Part shown: piece after piece, positions 1 to 10,609 of the stretch
How positions within the stretch are numbered: the stretch's first letter is position 1
Layout: each line of letters opens with the position of its first letter
Assembly (NCBI GenBank): GCA_022570795.1
Contig: JAKUDP010000006.1
Location: 434,001-498,000 of the forward strand
Source: Sphaerulina vaccinii
Taxonomy: Eukaryota; Ascomycota; Dothideomycetes; Mycosphaerellales; Mycosphaerellaceae
DNA length: 64,000 bases
Direction of reading: 5' to 3'
Made by a program: the position numbers and the translations under genes
Notes under the pieces: model-generated
What the model saw: only the letters and a program-made list of their open reading frames with translations
Told to the model about the DNA's origin: nothing
The model's database searches: none

Positions 1-99
1 TGAAGTCATGGAGCTACAGATGATATCGTGTGACTCTTGTCGATCATACTCCCTAGGACTTTCGCAACTTTCAACTGCCGACAGACTCCCGCCTTCACC

Positions 100-1243
100 C
101 TATGCACTACAGCGGACCATCACGGCCAATGCCAACACAAAGCCTACTCGCGAGATCGACTTCTGCCTCGCACCCGCGCTGCTTTTGGTCGTGCTGACTG
201 GGGTGGCAGCACTGCTCGCCTTCGAGCCACTTGTTGCAGCAGGTTTCCCGCTAGTGGTCTTAGCATTACTTCCACTGCCTGTTGCTCCTCTTCCAGCAGT
301 ACCGATAGCAGTCGCCACTAGCGTGAGAGCAGACTCTGGCGTCCACGTTATGACAGCAGCCTCAGGAGTCGACAAACTACCCGCGAGATTTGAATACGAA
401 AGCGTGCCAGTCGTGGCTGGAGCTGTAGAGATATATGCCAACGACACTCCCAGTATCGTTGATGGGTATCCCAAGCTCTCGCAGTTGTTTTGTTGCAGTA
501 TAGATTCACATTGGGAGAAGGGTGGAGAATAGACTGCTGCTAATAAGGAGTCCGTGCCAGGAAGTGTCGCAAGAAGGAAGCTTGGATCTACCATGGGGCA
601 GATGTCGTAGAGTCTGTTCCGAAACACTGTCAGCAGTGGTAGGACCAGCAGATGTTTGGATTTGACGTACCCAACATATGCACCAGCCTGAGCACAGCAT
701 TCGCACGCATCAAGATCGTTGCCGGTGCCATTGCTACAAGTCCCTAGCGAAGCCAACGATCCCTGAACAGCCAATTGAACTGCCTCCAGATTACAAGAGC
801 ATGCACCAGGCGTTTGAGAGTTGTTCGGAGCAGGATAGTAGGGGAATCCAGCCGGATCGTTGTCGCCAGCTACGAGAACGGCCAGTTCTTGTACTTCGCA
901 GCTATATACCTACATCAGCGTTAGCAGTCCCTCCAATCACATCAGCGAGGAGATCAAGACTTACGATGTTCCAGCAGCTTTCATATATGCATCCCAACCT
1001 CAAGAGATTTGCTGCACTAGCACAAGCCGTAGCTCCATCTGTACTTCCTCCGGCATTGTTGACACAGGTATTGAAGTTGGAGTTGATTTGTGCATCGCAT
1101 GAGTTATATCCGGACGGACTGGCGCATTGTGAGGCGTCGAGACTGTAGGTTGGTGCTGGGCCGGCTGTGAGGACTGTGGCAGTCTGAGCATTGACAGCAG
1201 CGGCAACTGTAAGAAGAACTGCGGCCACAAACCAGAGGAACAT
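100..1243 (-). CDS. Secreted GPI-anchored cysteine-rich protein
   Basis: Three-exon model (1243-965, 909-671, 613-100) giving about 343 residues. Introns are 55 nt (GTAAGT...GCTAAC...TAG) and 57 nt (GTACGT...CTGAC...CAG), and both keep the frame. The N-terminus is a signal peptide (MFLWFVAAVLLTVAAAVNAQ). The first half has many cysteines, including CxCC-type clusters (CSCN, CECC) and a YDICP motif after the second junction. The last ~70 residues are Ser/Thr/Gly/Ala rich and end in a short hydrophobic stretch (VGFVLALAVMV), the layout of a GPI-anchor signal. It is probably a cell-wall or plasma-membrane surface protein. I recognise no named family. The third exon alone would look like a Ser-rich ORF with no start, which is why the gene is easy to miss. 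Confidence 0.72.
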
Positions 1244-1739
1244 ACTTGCTGACAGTACCTGCGCAAAGTCTACGAAAGCTCCGAGAAGCAGACGTAGCGA
1301 ACAGACCTCTTCATATCATTCCACTGCTCGTTGACTCAGCCTCGTCTCGTCGAGTTGAAGCTCCTGCACGCGGCTTGCATACCACATCTTCAGCCTCCAT
1401 GCTGCCGCGGCCAACCACATCGACTCCTAGACGATCTCACATACTAGCGCAAGTCTAAACAGCTCAGACACAATGACTTAAGCTTTCACTAAGCTTCGCA
1501 AAGCTTTTCGCGTTGCACGTGGCAGGGGGCCTCCTCGATTGGGCGGCTGTAAGATCGTGGCGTAAGCCACCAATTCTGTCTGCATGAGCTGAACTATGCC
1601 CCGCGAAAGGATCGCTGACCTCGATGGATTGTTGAGATGGGTTGGAGAAGGGGAGCAAAAGAAATTCGATGGAGCAAAATGATCAACCTTCGCTTCTTCG
1701 TGTAGCCAGGAAGTCTGGATACGTCATCCCTAATGTCGT
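1244..1739. other. Intergenic, upstream of the GPI-protein gene
   Basis: No convincing coding frame. It holds the presumed promoter and leader of the minus-strand gene ending at 100 and runs into the repeat array. Confidence 0.4.
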
Positions 1740-2620
1740 CCACAGCTAACACTGTGCTAATCAAGCGTTAGTGATACCGACGACTTGCTGATTCAACCAC
1801 TAGACTAAGGAGGGATCATTGAAATTCAAGAACTACTGCGGTATATCAGTCCTCATCGAACACCTCAGCTTCCACAAAAGAGGGTAACCAAGTAGGTCAA
1901 AAGCTCGTTCATCGAAGTAGCAGGAGATCTGAAATGAAATGCTTGCAAGCAAAACAGTCGACCCACACTCGTGCTCCAACGGTGTGGTCAATTCGCTCGA
2001 AACACATGTAGGTAATTTCTCATTAGCACAGATGTCATCTCCAGTCCATCTCAAGCATCAGCTATACAGACGACTTACTGAGTTGACCACTGCGCGAGGC
2101 GATCGTTGATGTCCAGGAATTCATGCTTGCATATCAATACTCATATTACCTTGACGGCCTTCAAAAGGGAAAGAAGCCCAAAGGACCTCAGGCAAAGCAA
2201 TCGACCTACACCTCTGCTAGACTTTGCGCGAGTGTCAGGAGAGACATGGAGGAGTGACGTCTCATTAGCACAAATATCATGTCCGCTCTATCTCAAGCAT
2301 CAGCAATACTGATGACTTACTGACTCCGCCAACAGGCCTGGCCGATCGTTAAAGTTTCTGTAATCCTCCCAACATATGGACACTCATAGCATCAGGCGTC
2401 CTTGGAAAAAGTGAGAGGACCTTAGGCAAAAGAAGCGGCCTCTGATTACTCGTGTACATGGATCCTCCACTTCGGTTAGACAAGAGATACTCGTGTCCTC
2501 TTAGCATGGATGTGTGTCTGTTTCTTCACACATCATTGATACTGACGACTTACTAGCTCGGCCATTAAGCCTGGCCAGATCAATGATGACGTGTGATGAG
2601 TTGTCGTATGTATACCTTGC
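1740..2620. repeat. Tandem repeat array 1 (four units, ~235-290 bp period)
   Basis: Four diverged copies of a core of about 40 nt start near 1761, 2051, 2293 and 2530. Each contains a form of TCAAGCATCAGCTATAC followed by CGACTTACTGA and a CC/GCC-containing tail. The shared CGACTTAC element recurs at 1781, 2071, 2313 and 2546. Three units also hold a second conserved block, GCAAAACARTCGACC-like, at about 1948, 2191 and 2426. Sequence between blocks is not conserved. The same two blocks in the same order make up the array at 43.6-44.8 kb. No unit has a long open frame or transposase. I do not recognise the family. Confidence 0.75.
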
Positions 2621-2937
2621 TGCTCGCTCCAGGCTTTGAGAACAATGTCGAAGCGAAAGTCTCCAGACATCGCCTCTATCACTCCCATGATGGGAGTTTC
2701 GGTGGCGAGGCATGGCTCACAACGCCCTCAGAGGTGTTGAATTCGAGTCTGTGAAGCATCAATATGGACCATTGAGTTCGCACGACTTGTTCTTGCAGTG
2801 AGCTTCCATTCCTCCAGACTTTTGTTCAGACATTACGTCCTGATATCATACATTCGCATACAGAAACGAAAAAACCAATCACTCCTCGCTTCCTCCACTC
2901 CTCCCCGCATTCCTTCCACCTCTCCTTCACCACTTAT
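2621..2937. other. Intergenic, downstream of the LysM gene
   Basis: No gene seen. A pyrimidine-rich tract (2880-2935) directly follows the LysM stop codon on the minus strand and is presumably its 3' untranslated region. Confidence 0.4.
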
Positions 2938-3738
2938 TTAGGCAACAGCAGTAGTAACATTCTTACAATCCTGCGGCAAAATAATCTGCTGACCAACAGC
3001 AAGAGCCGTAACAACAACAGTAGGGTTCAGCGCCTTGATTTGTCCAATAGTAGTATGGTACGTATTCGCAAGATCAACAAAGATATCCCCGCTCTTGATG
3101 GAGTAAGTCCCAACAGTTGCACACTGAGAGTTAGGGCAGACTGGAATGTTGATAACTTGTCCCACGGAAACGGCATCTGGGTTTGGAACGTTTTGGGAGT
3201 TGGCCGCGATGAGAGATGGGAGGGTAATGTTGAAGTCCTTGGCAATTGCGGTCAAACTGTCTCCGGAGACGATAGTGTAAGTTGATGGCAAGCCTGGGAC
3301 GCAAGTCTCTGTTGCGTCCCTCTCTGGGAAGGCGACACAGGTCGTGTTGTCGATTGGACCGGTGCAGGCAGGGATGAAGAGGACTTGTCCGAGGTTGATG
3401 AGGTTGATGTTGGTGATGTTGCTTGCAACTGCAATATCGCAGACACCAGCTCCGGTGCGGGAAGAGATTTGGTTGAGAGTGTCTCCGGAGGCTACGGTGT
3501 AGGTTGTGGTGCTGTTGGCGCCACAAGGGAGAGTGCCGTTCACTGGTGCTGCGCCGTTGAAAGCTGCTGGTGCCTCGCTTGTGGTTCCGTGGCCTGAAGG
3601 CTTGTTAGCGGCGCTGCTGGATGTGGAACCGCCATAGCTCTTGCTTGGTTCTTCGCAGTCCTCTGACGCACGTTTGAGTACGGCGCCTTGGGCGACTGCG
3701 CTGATGAGTGCCGCGGCGGCGAAGATGTAGGACTTCAT
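2938..3738 (-). CDS. Secreted three-LysM protein, Ecp6-like
   Basis: Single exon, 266 residues. A signal peptide (1-18) is followed by a Lys-Arg pair at 22-23 that could be a Kex2-type processing site. Next come a Ser/Gly-rich linker (30-70) and three LysM domains at about 80-123 (YTVASGDTL...VLFIP), 154-199 (YTIVSGDSL...VINIP) and 212-255 (YSIKSGDIF...IILP). Cysteines flank each LysM and several N-glycosylation sequons (NST, NIT, NTT, NVT) are present. This matches fungal LysM effectors such as Ecp6, which bind chitin oligomers outside the cell and shield hyphae or mask chitin from host receptors. The family assignment is firm. The effector role is inferred, because saprotrophs also carry such genes. 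Confidence 0.94.
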   Translation of the reverse strand: MKSYIFAAAALISAVAQGAVLKRASEDCEEPSKSYGGSTSSSAANKPSGHGTTSEAPAAFNGAAPVNGTLPCGANSTTTYTVASGDTLNQISSRTGAGVCDIAVASNITNINLINLGQVLFIPACTGPIDNTTCVAFPERDATETCVPGLPSTYTIVSGDSLTAIAKDFNITLPSLIAANSQNVPNPDAVSVGQVINIPVCPNSQCATVGTYSIKSGDIFVDLANTYHTTIGQIKALNPTVVVTALAVGQQIILPQDCKNVTTAVA

Positions 3739-5461
3739 TTTGGTGGTGGTGGTGGTGGTTGTTGTTGTTGTTTCGATGGGTTGGTGTGGGTGTTTAAGCT
3801 TTGCTGAATGCGATCAAATGATTTGTTGTAATGAGAGTTGTTGTAAATGAGTGACTAGAAAGAGAATCAGCAATTGTTTTAGCAGCAGTCAAGAAGAATC
3901 AATGCTTGCGTACCTGGTTTTGTTATTATACTTAGTACACTTTTACTCCTCCATGTAGCTATCCTTGACGCCTCCAATGCTGGCCTCGATTCTGCTGCGC
4001 TATCAGCTCATTGCTATGTTTCGAGGCCTGCTGCCAATGGTGCTCCGTACCTTCCGGTCTCGGTAGAATGTCGCTACAGTCCAATAATACCTCTTGCTCC
4101 CTTGTCTGTGACGAACAGTTTCTGTATAAGCGCTACCAAGTGAGCACTTGTGATCGGACTAGTGAAGGTGTTGTTCTTGGTACTTGTCGGAGATGGAGCG
4201 AGGGCAGGAGAGTAAGTAGAAAGGAGGATGGCGCGTGCCAGACACGAGTTGTTAATCTCGGTACTCATGGGTGAACGTTCATGGGATGCTTGCGGGCGAC
4301 TGGGGTAAATAGCACATCCCTGCACGGCACTAGATTGACCACACCTTTTACGACACCTGAAGACTGGCTCTGTTCTGCAGTCTGCTGCAATGTCAAACAA
4401 CACATCTTGCATGTATATGCGAGCTTTACACAGCTTTGGCTTGGTGATGAGCAGGCAGTGCTGTCTGGTGAAGGTTGATCGTCAAATCGTGACGACCAAG
4501 ATCAGGAGATTGCATTTCATCGACCGTGATGACCAAGGTTCTCTACTCGCCGGGAGTTGCCCCCAAGGTAGAAAGCAGAGCGTGTCTCCGCCAGATTCTA
4601 GAAAGCTCATCCTCAGGGTTCGCGCGTATGAATACGTCGTCGTACCACGTGAAATGCTCCGGCTAGAGACTGCGGCCGCATGCTGCCTACGGGCATTATC
4701 ATTTGATGTCGTCTTGCATTCCTTGATCATTGTCCCTCGTTGCTGGAGCATCAACCTCGACAGACTCAGTACTCGCACGGTCTCGCTTGTTGTTCTCATC
4801 AGGTGGATGTGCATACCTTTCGTCCCGGATATCTCGCCATACTTCGCGTTGCACCCGTCTGCATCGGAGTTGCGTTCCACACGACGGGTTGCAGGTTGAC
4901 AAGATCCAAACGTTCCAGAAGCTTACATTCTCGTTTTCAAGACAGGAGGCTTCCTTGGAGTGAGCAGCAGTTCGGACGCCCTCTGAGCACTGGACGATTT
5001 CAGCCATGCATGTCACCAATGCGCTCCAGAGACAGATCTGAAGCAGTAATGGTAGACGAACGCTATCCTGCGTGGCATAGCACGCTCGCGTCATACAACA
5101 AGGGTAGTTTCAGATGCAGCTCTGTTGCACTTAGAAGAGAACGTTGTTCAGATGGGAGAGCTGCGGTACACGTCGTGATCGTCGGTCGCCATGCTCTCGA
5201 GCGCGGACGTGCTGTTGAGTACGGAACTGGAAGTGCAAGAAACATCTGAAGCCGGACGAAAGTCGTCCTCAGATCCGAGACAAACAAGCCGCGCGTTGAG
5301 CCAGACTAGTGTATATACGCCGGGTAGCTTCGTCAATGTTGTCGATCAGGACTCGCGCCATCGAAGACTAGTTTGGTCAACTGGCCTTCATATAGGGCTG
5401 CAATGTTGTGATATGGTACTGTAGCTTTCCAGCCGAACAGTATCGTACCACGACAGCAAAT
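3739..5461. other. Intergenic, 1.7 kb without a convincing gene
   Basis: Just upstream of the LysM start lies a (GGT)n/(TTG)n tract (3742-3775) in the probable leader. Overlapping open frames of 130-170 codons occur on both strands between 4390 and 5250, but none has a recognisable domain or good splice sites. A minus-strand frame ending at 4699 has an acidic tail and may deserve transcript data. Confidence 0.35.
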
Positions 5462-5810
5462 ATGAAGCTCACGTCCATTCTTGCGCTTTTCTCTCTTACG
5501 GGTCCGGTCCTGGGATGGTTCGTATGTGTTCCCTGGGGGTCCTCGATGATTCGTAGTGAAAGTCCTAACCAGTGACTTCATACAGAACTGTCGACTTCCA
5601 GGCCTTCGCTCAGATGGCAAACCTGACGGAACTCGCGGTATATGCGTTGGTAATGGTGGCGACTCTGGGGAGTATCCTTGTAACGACGTTCGTTCATTCT
5701 TTTTGCATATTTGTAAGGAGCCTCGCTGACGTGTCTAGGGCTTCGCATGCAATGTTGCTGGAAATGGATGCATTCCCTTCCCCGGTAGCGCGACTGCGAA
5801 CTGTTCATGA
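5462..5810 (+). CDS. Small secreted cysteine-rich protein (77 aa)
   Basis: Three-exon model: 5462-5521, 5586-5687, 5739-5810, all joined in phase 0. Intron 1 is 64 nt (GTATGT...CCTAACC...CAG). Intron 2 is 51 nt (GTTCGT...CGCTGAC...TAG); its donor is weak but the branch site is good. Residues 1-18 form a signal peptide (MKLTSILALFSLTGPVLG). The mature part of ~59 residues carries six cysteines, in NCR, GICV, PCND, FACN, NGCI and the final NCS, and is Gly/Asp rich. Length, cysteine count and placement beside a LysM gene fit a candidate effector or antimicrobial-type secreted protein. No named family is recognised. The main alternative is that intron 2 is spliced elsewhere, which would change the last third. 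Confidence 0.6.
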
Positions 5811-5962
5811 GTTATGGAGGCATGGTATCTGCCACGAGGTTCACCACTGGGCCATGGCCGTGGGCAGGTGTAGCATAGCCACAAGAAGACGCAGCTTAGG
5901 TATCACAGTTGATAGGTATTGCCAATGGAGTCGACATGTAGAACTGTGGGAAGTAGAATCCC

Positions 5963-6952
5963 TCACCAATCGCGCTGGAAAAGTGAGGCACCTGCTCTCG
6001 GCGCGCCTCCAGAGGTGGAATCCAGTCGTCCAACAAAGCCATTGACTCGCTTCACCAGATCTTGGACCACTTCCTCAGGGTTGCCGTTGAGATTGTGGCT
6101 CGCTCCTGTCACAACACCAGAAGCATCATCGACAGTACCGCCACCAGCTTTCACAATGCCGATCCACTTCTGCACCAATTTCTCCTTGTCCAGTGAGTCA
6201 GGCACATTCTCCTCGCTACCCGAGTATAGGATCAGGAGTGGTGTCTTCGAGGTGAACTTTCCAAACGTGCCCTTCAGTCTATCTTCAGGCAAGTCGCTCG
6301 AGAAGTAGTCATCAGCTCCATCGTGACTAGGTCCAGGAGAAGAAACATCAACCCATCTCCTAGCCGTGATGCCAAGTCTCCCAAATACATTCTTCGTTAG
6401 GCGATTGGGCATGGCATCTTTCTCATGTCCTTCTTGACACATCTTGAGAGCAAGCTGATCGGCTTCTTGCTTGAATGCCGCTGGGAGGTCGTTCTCCAAA
6501 GCCTCTCGATCTGATACAGGCGCTTGCAGGATGACTCCATCCACATTTGGTCTCTTCTCTGCGCCTTTGCCAACCGTGTACTCCATACAGTCTTGACAGC
6601 CTGTGCTGTGACCCATTATCACAATTTTGCCATTCGGTCGTTGTTCTTTGATGTAAGCCACTATCCTGGCCACGTCCTCTGCATCACGAGCAATGGTTGT
6701 CGTGCCCCAAGAGTGGCCAGCGGATGATAGACCAGCAGTCATCAAGCTCCAGTCAGGACCAAGTGACTTAGCTAGAGTGAACGGATAGGCCACGGAGCCG
6801 AAAGTGTCAAACATGCCGCCAATCCATAGCAGCGTATTGATACTATTGCTGGGCTGGGCGAGAGGTTTCGAGGGCTCGAAGGCGGAGAGGTTGCAAGGGA
6901 GGTAGTGCAACGTGCCTGGTGTGGCATTCGCTGCTGGCCATATGGGAGGCAT
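5963..6952 (-). CDS. Alpha/beta hydrolase, DUF1749 / SidJ-like
   Basis: Single exon, 329 residues from the first in-frame ATG at 6952; upstream in-frame codons have no ATG. The GHSTGCQD nucleophile elbow (Ser116) is characteristic of DUF1749 hydrolases. A catalytic His is probable in GASHNLNG (~286), and the acidic member probably lies in the preceding C-terminal third. A GTLHYLPCNLSAFEP segment near the N-terminus is also typical. SidJ in Aspergillus hydrolyses the intracellular siderophore fusarinine C; other members are uncharacterised cytosolic esterases. No siderophore synthesis gene is nearby, so the substrate here is uncertain. Confidence 0.82.
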   Translation of the reverse strand: MPPIWPAANATPGTLHYLPCNLSAFEPSKPLAQPSNSINTLLWIGGMFDTFGSVAYPFTLAKSLGPDWSLMTAGLSSAGHSWGTTTIARDAEDVARIVAYIKEQRPNGKIVIMGHSTGCQDCMEYTVGKGAEKRPNVDGVILQAPVSDREALENDLPAAFKQEADQLALKMCQEGHEKDAMPNRLTKNVFGRLGITARRWVDVSSPGPSHDGADDYFSSDLPEDRLKGTFGKFTSKTPLLILYSGSEENVPDSLDKEKLVQKWIGIVKAGGGTVDDASGVVTGASHNLNGNPEEVVQDLVKRVNGFVGRLDSTSGGAPRAGASLFQRDW

Positions 6953-7479
6953 GTTAGAAGACCTAACGTCGAATGCTCTCTGAGGCTCAATCCGATTTCT
7001 TGGTAGGGACTGCCTGAAGATGCACTGGAGATGCAATGACTTAGTTGATGCGTATGGACACAGATGCGTTTGGGAGCCTAGAGCACGATCTCATGTATAT
7101 TGCAAAAAGAGAGCTCCGGTAAGATGTAAGTAAGTGAATGTTTGAAAGCTGCCAACGTCATTTCCCAGCACTTTATGTACGGCCTGCACTCCGGTGATTG
7201 CCTTCGCGTCTTCAGCCTCAGCTGAACTTCATCTCATCAACAAACATCATGTCAACTGAATTGACACAGGACTGGGTCATCGTCCAGACTGTCGACGTCG
7301 AGAGACACTGTGGCGTATGGCTGGAAACAGGCAGCCAGTGCTCTCGAGGTATCGCCTGCAAAGCTCACAGCATGAAGTCGAAGAGAGCTGTACCGGGACG
7401 AAGTGCACCATATGATCAGCTTCTCCAGGCACATCAGCAGGGTCGGTAGGAAACTCGCACCAGTGCCTAGGATACTGCG
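6953..7479. other. Divergent intergenic region, SidJ-like / HET
   Basis: No gene supported. It separates two divergently oriented genes and probably contains both promoters. The short open frame at 7198-7449 has no recognisable feature. Confidence 0.4.
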
Positions 7480-9354
7480 ATGCATCTGATCAATGTTCAT
7501 ACGCTTGAGCTCAAGACATTTCTGGACGAGCGCAACTTACCTCCCTATGCGATTCTCTCACATACTTGGGGTGACCTCGAGGTACAATATGCGGACCTGA
7601 AGGGCTATGCCAACGACTCCTCGATCCGAGGAGATCCTTCACTGGACTTTACCAAGATCCATCTGACATGTGAACAAGCCAAACACGACCATCTGCAATG
7701 GGCCTGGATCGACACATGCTGCATCGACAAAACAAGCAGCGCGGAACTCTCTGAGGCCATTAACTCCATGTTTAGATGGTACAGCGGCGCCGCCATCTGC
7801 TATGTGTATATGCCTGACGTAGAACGAGACGACTCCGGGACTTGCACGGTACATCCGGCCTTCGCCAGAGCTCGTTGGTTCGCACGTGGCTGGACTTTAC
7901 AAGAGCTTCTCGCCTGCCGCAATGCGAGATTTTATAATTTGAAGTGGCAGCTGCTTGGCACTCGCCACGACCTCTCTGACGACCTTAGTCGCATTACTGG
8001 AATAGATGTTGAAGTATTGAACGGAAAAGTCGACCTCGGCGCCGTTTCCATTGCGACCAAGATGTCGTGGGCTTCGGATAGGCAAACAACCAGACTCGAG
8101 GATAGTGCTTACTGTCTTCTTGGTACCTTTGACGTGCAGATGCCGATGCTCTATGGTGAAGGAAGTAACGCTTTCCAGCGTTTGCAGCGCGAAATCATCC
8201 GACAATCTACTGATCAGTCCATATTTGCCTGGAATGGACCAGGGTCAAATCTGCTCGCAGCGTCTGCAAGTAACTTTGACTCATCTGCTACCGTTGTACC
8301 ACGGGATCTACCAGCGCCAGGAGACACATATGAAATGACAAACCGCGGCGTTCGCGTGCGACTGCCACTTTTCGTTCGTCCAAGCCAAGAAATGGAAGGT
8401 GAAGGCTGCTATGCCGTTTTGGACTGTGTAGATGTGGAGCGACCAGGCCATTTTCTAGCATTGCAATTGAGCATTCGATCGAGGAACACCAGCACGATCG
8501 AAGCGCAATTGTCACAAGGCCATACCCTTGTGTACTTGCCATCTTCGGTCCCGATGCTACCGATTACCCAGTCGACAGACCTGCATCCCGAGATCTACAT
8601 CGGCATGGCCAGTAAGTCAGATCTGATGATTCTCCGTGATTATCAAGCACTACCGCTTGCCAAGGCTGGCACAGATCTGCAAGTAGTGATCGAAAATGGC
8701 TGCTTCACTTCGACGCCCGGAGCTCTTTCTCTCCAAGGCTGCAGATCAAGAGACCCATGGGACTTGGAGGCACAGACTACTACACTTGGTGACAGACAAG
8801 ATTGGAAGCAATACCGTGCGGCTGCTGGACTGCTCGACGAAGCCGGGCAAGGCATCTACGTGCTGTTGGCTGTGTACACACCAATCTCCGGAACTCGCAG
8901 CGTTTACATGCGGCTCGTCAAAGCTACTGGTAATGATTACAGGGAGATCGACGAGTTTGTCAATACACCACACACGGCGAGTCGAGGACTGCACCCTCCT
9001 TTCAAACAGAAGATACATATACCTGGACGCCAGGTGACAATCGCTGTACACAGTGCGCCCGTAGCGCAAAAGAGGGACGGGCTGGTCATCATCGCTACCT
9101 GTGAGCTGTCTGACTGGCAGCAGATATGGCAGAGACTTGCTGTTGCCGATACCGTGCGCAAAGCAAGAAGCTGGATCATGTACACAGCAACAACGCCGAC
9201 TTGGGCCACTCCGAAACAGAAGAAGCGTCACTTCCGAGATCACTTGCGGCGCATGCGCTTCCCTGTGTCCAATTCGCATTATGGCACATTATTGCCGGCG
9301 ACTGAGCACGCAAGAACACCGAAGATGCAGCATGGACACAGTCGCCTGGCTTAG
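7480..9354 (+). CDS. HET-domain protein (heterokaryon incompatibility type)
   Basis: Single exon, 624 residues. The HET domain occupies about residues 23-145 with its diagnostic blocks: YAILSHTWG, WAWIDTCCIDK, SMFRWYSGAAICYVYMPDV and RWFARGWTLQELLA. A second block typical of HET-E-1-like proteins follows (RLEDSAYCLLGTFDVQMPMLYGEG, about 210-235). The remaining ~380 residues show no NACHT, WD40 or ankyrin repeats, so this is the short class. HET domains trigger cell death when incompatible fungal individuals fuse. Such genes are numerous and fast evolving in Pezizomycotina, and the function of any single copy cannot be read from sequence. Confidence 0.92.
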   Translation: MHLINVHTLELKTFLDERNLPPYAILSHTWGDLEVQYADLKGYANDSSIRGDPSLDFTKIHLTCEQAKHDHLQWAWIDTCCIDKTSSAELSEAINSMFRWYSGAAICYVYMPDVERDDSGTCTVHPAFARARWFARGWTLQELLACRNARFYNLKWQLLGTRHDLSDDLSRITGIDVEVLNGKVDLGAVSIATKMSWASDRQTTRLEDSAYCLLGTFDVQMPMLYGEGSNAFQRLQREIIRQSTDQSIFAWNGPGSNLLAASASNFDSSATVVPRDLPAPGDTYEMTNRGVRVRLPLFVRPSQEMEGEGCYAVLDCVDVERPGHFLALQLSIRSRNTSTIEAQLSQGHTLVYLPSSVPMLPITQSTDLHPEIYIGMASKSDLMILRDYQALPLAKAGTDLQVVIENGCFTSTPGALSLQGCRSRDPWDLEAQTTTLGDRQDWKQYRAAAGLLDEAGQGIYVLLAVYTPISGTRSVYMRLVKATGNDYREIDEFVNTPHTASRGLHPPFKQKIHIPGRQVTIAVHSAPVAQKRDGLVIIATCELSDWQQIWQRLAVADTVRKARSWIMYTATTPTWATPKQKKRHFRDHLRRMRFPVSNSHYGTLLPATEHARTPKMQHGHSRLA

Positions 9355-9730
9355 TGTTCGCAACGTATTGATCTGTGATTTGTGACATAGGCTTCGAGGG
9401 TGATCTTCGCAATGACAGCATTGCGGACAGGACCATTTTGACGAACGACAGACGTGACCATGAAGAGTAGCATTGACCTTTGCTTGACTTAGCTGTATAG
9501 GGGCTCTACTTTCCAAAATCCCGCGGAGCTGCGCCATGCGAACTGCCGCAGAACCGCTTGGCAGAACATAGGCGCAGCTTGATCATACATGGCTTCGCCC
9601 TCATGCCGAGCCGCATGACGTATCTACTCTTTTCTTGCCAAGCAGGCGTGTAGCAGACAACAACTCTATTGTCTGTTCATCAACTCATCTGACAACCATA
9701 CCACCGCGACCGAGCAGCTCGAAAGTAGTC
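9355..9730. other. Intergenic
   Basis: No gene seen. It holds the 3' flank of the HET gene and the presumed promoter of the gene starting at 9731. Confidence 0.4.
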
Positions 9731-10609
9731 ATGGGCAAGCAAGACGATGCCTCCGTGGCCGTCAACGACACTAAGCGTGAGCCAACGCCAAGCCAAGAAC
9801 AGGATGCTACAAGACCACCCACAAGACAAGACGAATACCTGATGTTTGTCGACCATGATGACGATCTACCTCTGGCCAACGATCACCTTCCGCCTCCTAC
9901 ATATCAAGACTCGGTCGAAAGCAAACAAGATCATAAAGTGCAGCCTTCCAGTTCGGCCACTCCATCAAGTAGCAGCAGCAAGCCACTCCCGATCTTCCAC
10001 TTCTTCAAATCGTCCAGCATGAAGTCCAGAGAAGCTCGCCTCTTCAGCCCTACAGATGGTCGTGAATACCGCCTGACAGCAGATATCCACAAGAACACCG
10101 CTTCTACGATCTCGTTATATGCAGAGACTACTTGTCTCGGTTCTGTCATTTTCACACCCGGCTCAAACAACTTCCAAGTCCTGACTTCTGGCTCAAAAGG
10201 AAACTCAGCTCCGGCAGATCTGATTCAAGTGAGAGCTAAAATCGGAGTTCCGCATCCACAATCGTACACCTTCATCTTGCCCTCTAGCTCTTCTGCGAAA
10301 GGCAAAGGTCGCGAAGTGATATGGACCAAACTGGACAAAGGCACGGGATATCGGCTGAACGACACTACTTGGCACACTGCGTTGGCGACCTGGGCGCTTT
10401 TGGAGAAAGAGAAATTCGATGCTGTGCTTAGGTGGCAGGAGCATCCGAGGAATGAGTCGGAGGAGGTTGTGGTGATCTTGAGCTTTATTGGATCTATGAC
10501 TAGGCTGAGACTGAAAGGAAAAGACATGTCTGGAATGCCAAATAGTGGACGATGGGGTGCTTTCTGGGGTATGACTATCTTGGGGACTGCTGGTATGGCG
10601 GACTTCTAA
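9731..10609 (+). CDS. Hypothetical protein with PPxY motif
   Basis: Single exon, 292 residues from ATG at 9731. The frame is open further upstream but has no ATG there. The first ~110 residues are polar and disordered, with an acidic patch (DHDDDLPLAND) and a PPTY motif in LPPPTYQDS, a type of PPxY ligand for WW domains such as those of Rsp5 ubiquitin ligases. From about residue 115 there is a folded region with alternating beta-like segments (EARLFSPTDGREYRL, STISLYAE, VIFTPGSNNFQVL, VVVILSFIGSMTRLRLKG). It resembles fungal tubby-like/DUF6593-style proteins, but I cannot confirm that. The ubiquitin-adaptor idea rests only on the PPxY motif. Confidence 0.75.
   Translation: MGKQDDASVAVNDTKREPTPSQEQDATRPPTRQDEYLMFVDHDDDLPLANDHLPPPTYQDSVESKQDHKVQPSSSATPSSSSSKPLPIFHFFKSSSMKSREARLFSPTDGREYRLTADIHKNTASTISLYAETTCLGSVIFTPGSNNFQVLTSGSKGNSAPADLIQVRAKIGVPHPQSYTFILPSSSSAKGKGREVIWTKLDKGTGYRLNDTTWHTALATWALLEKEKFDAVLRWQEHPRNESEEVVVILSFIGSMTRLRLKGKDMSGMPNSGRWGAFWGMTILGTAGMADF

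Noticed and set aside
1740..2620. Repeat units as box C/D snoRNA genes or tRNA-like genes
   Set aside because: CTGA occurs in the core, but no matching C box at a fixed distance, no terminal stem and no A/B boxes are seen across copies.
4390..5249. Overlapping ORFs of 130-170 codons on both strands
   Set aside because: They mirror each other, have no domain, signal peptide or convincing splice sites, and composition is not clearly coding.
5963..9354. Siderophore cluster around the SidJ-like gene
   Set aside because: No NRPS, transporter or other siderophore gene is nearby; neighbours are a small secreted protein and a HET gene.
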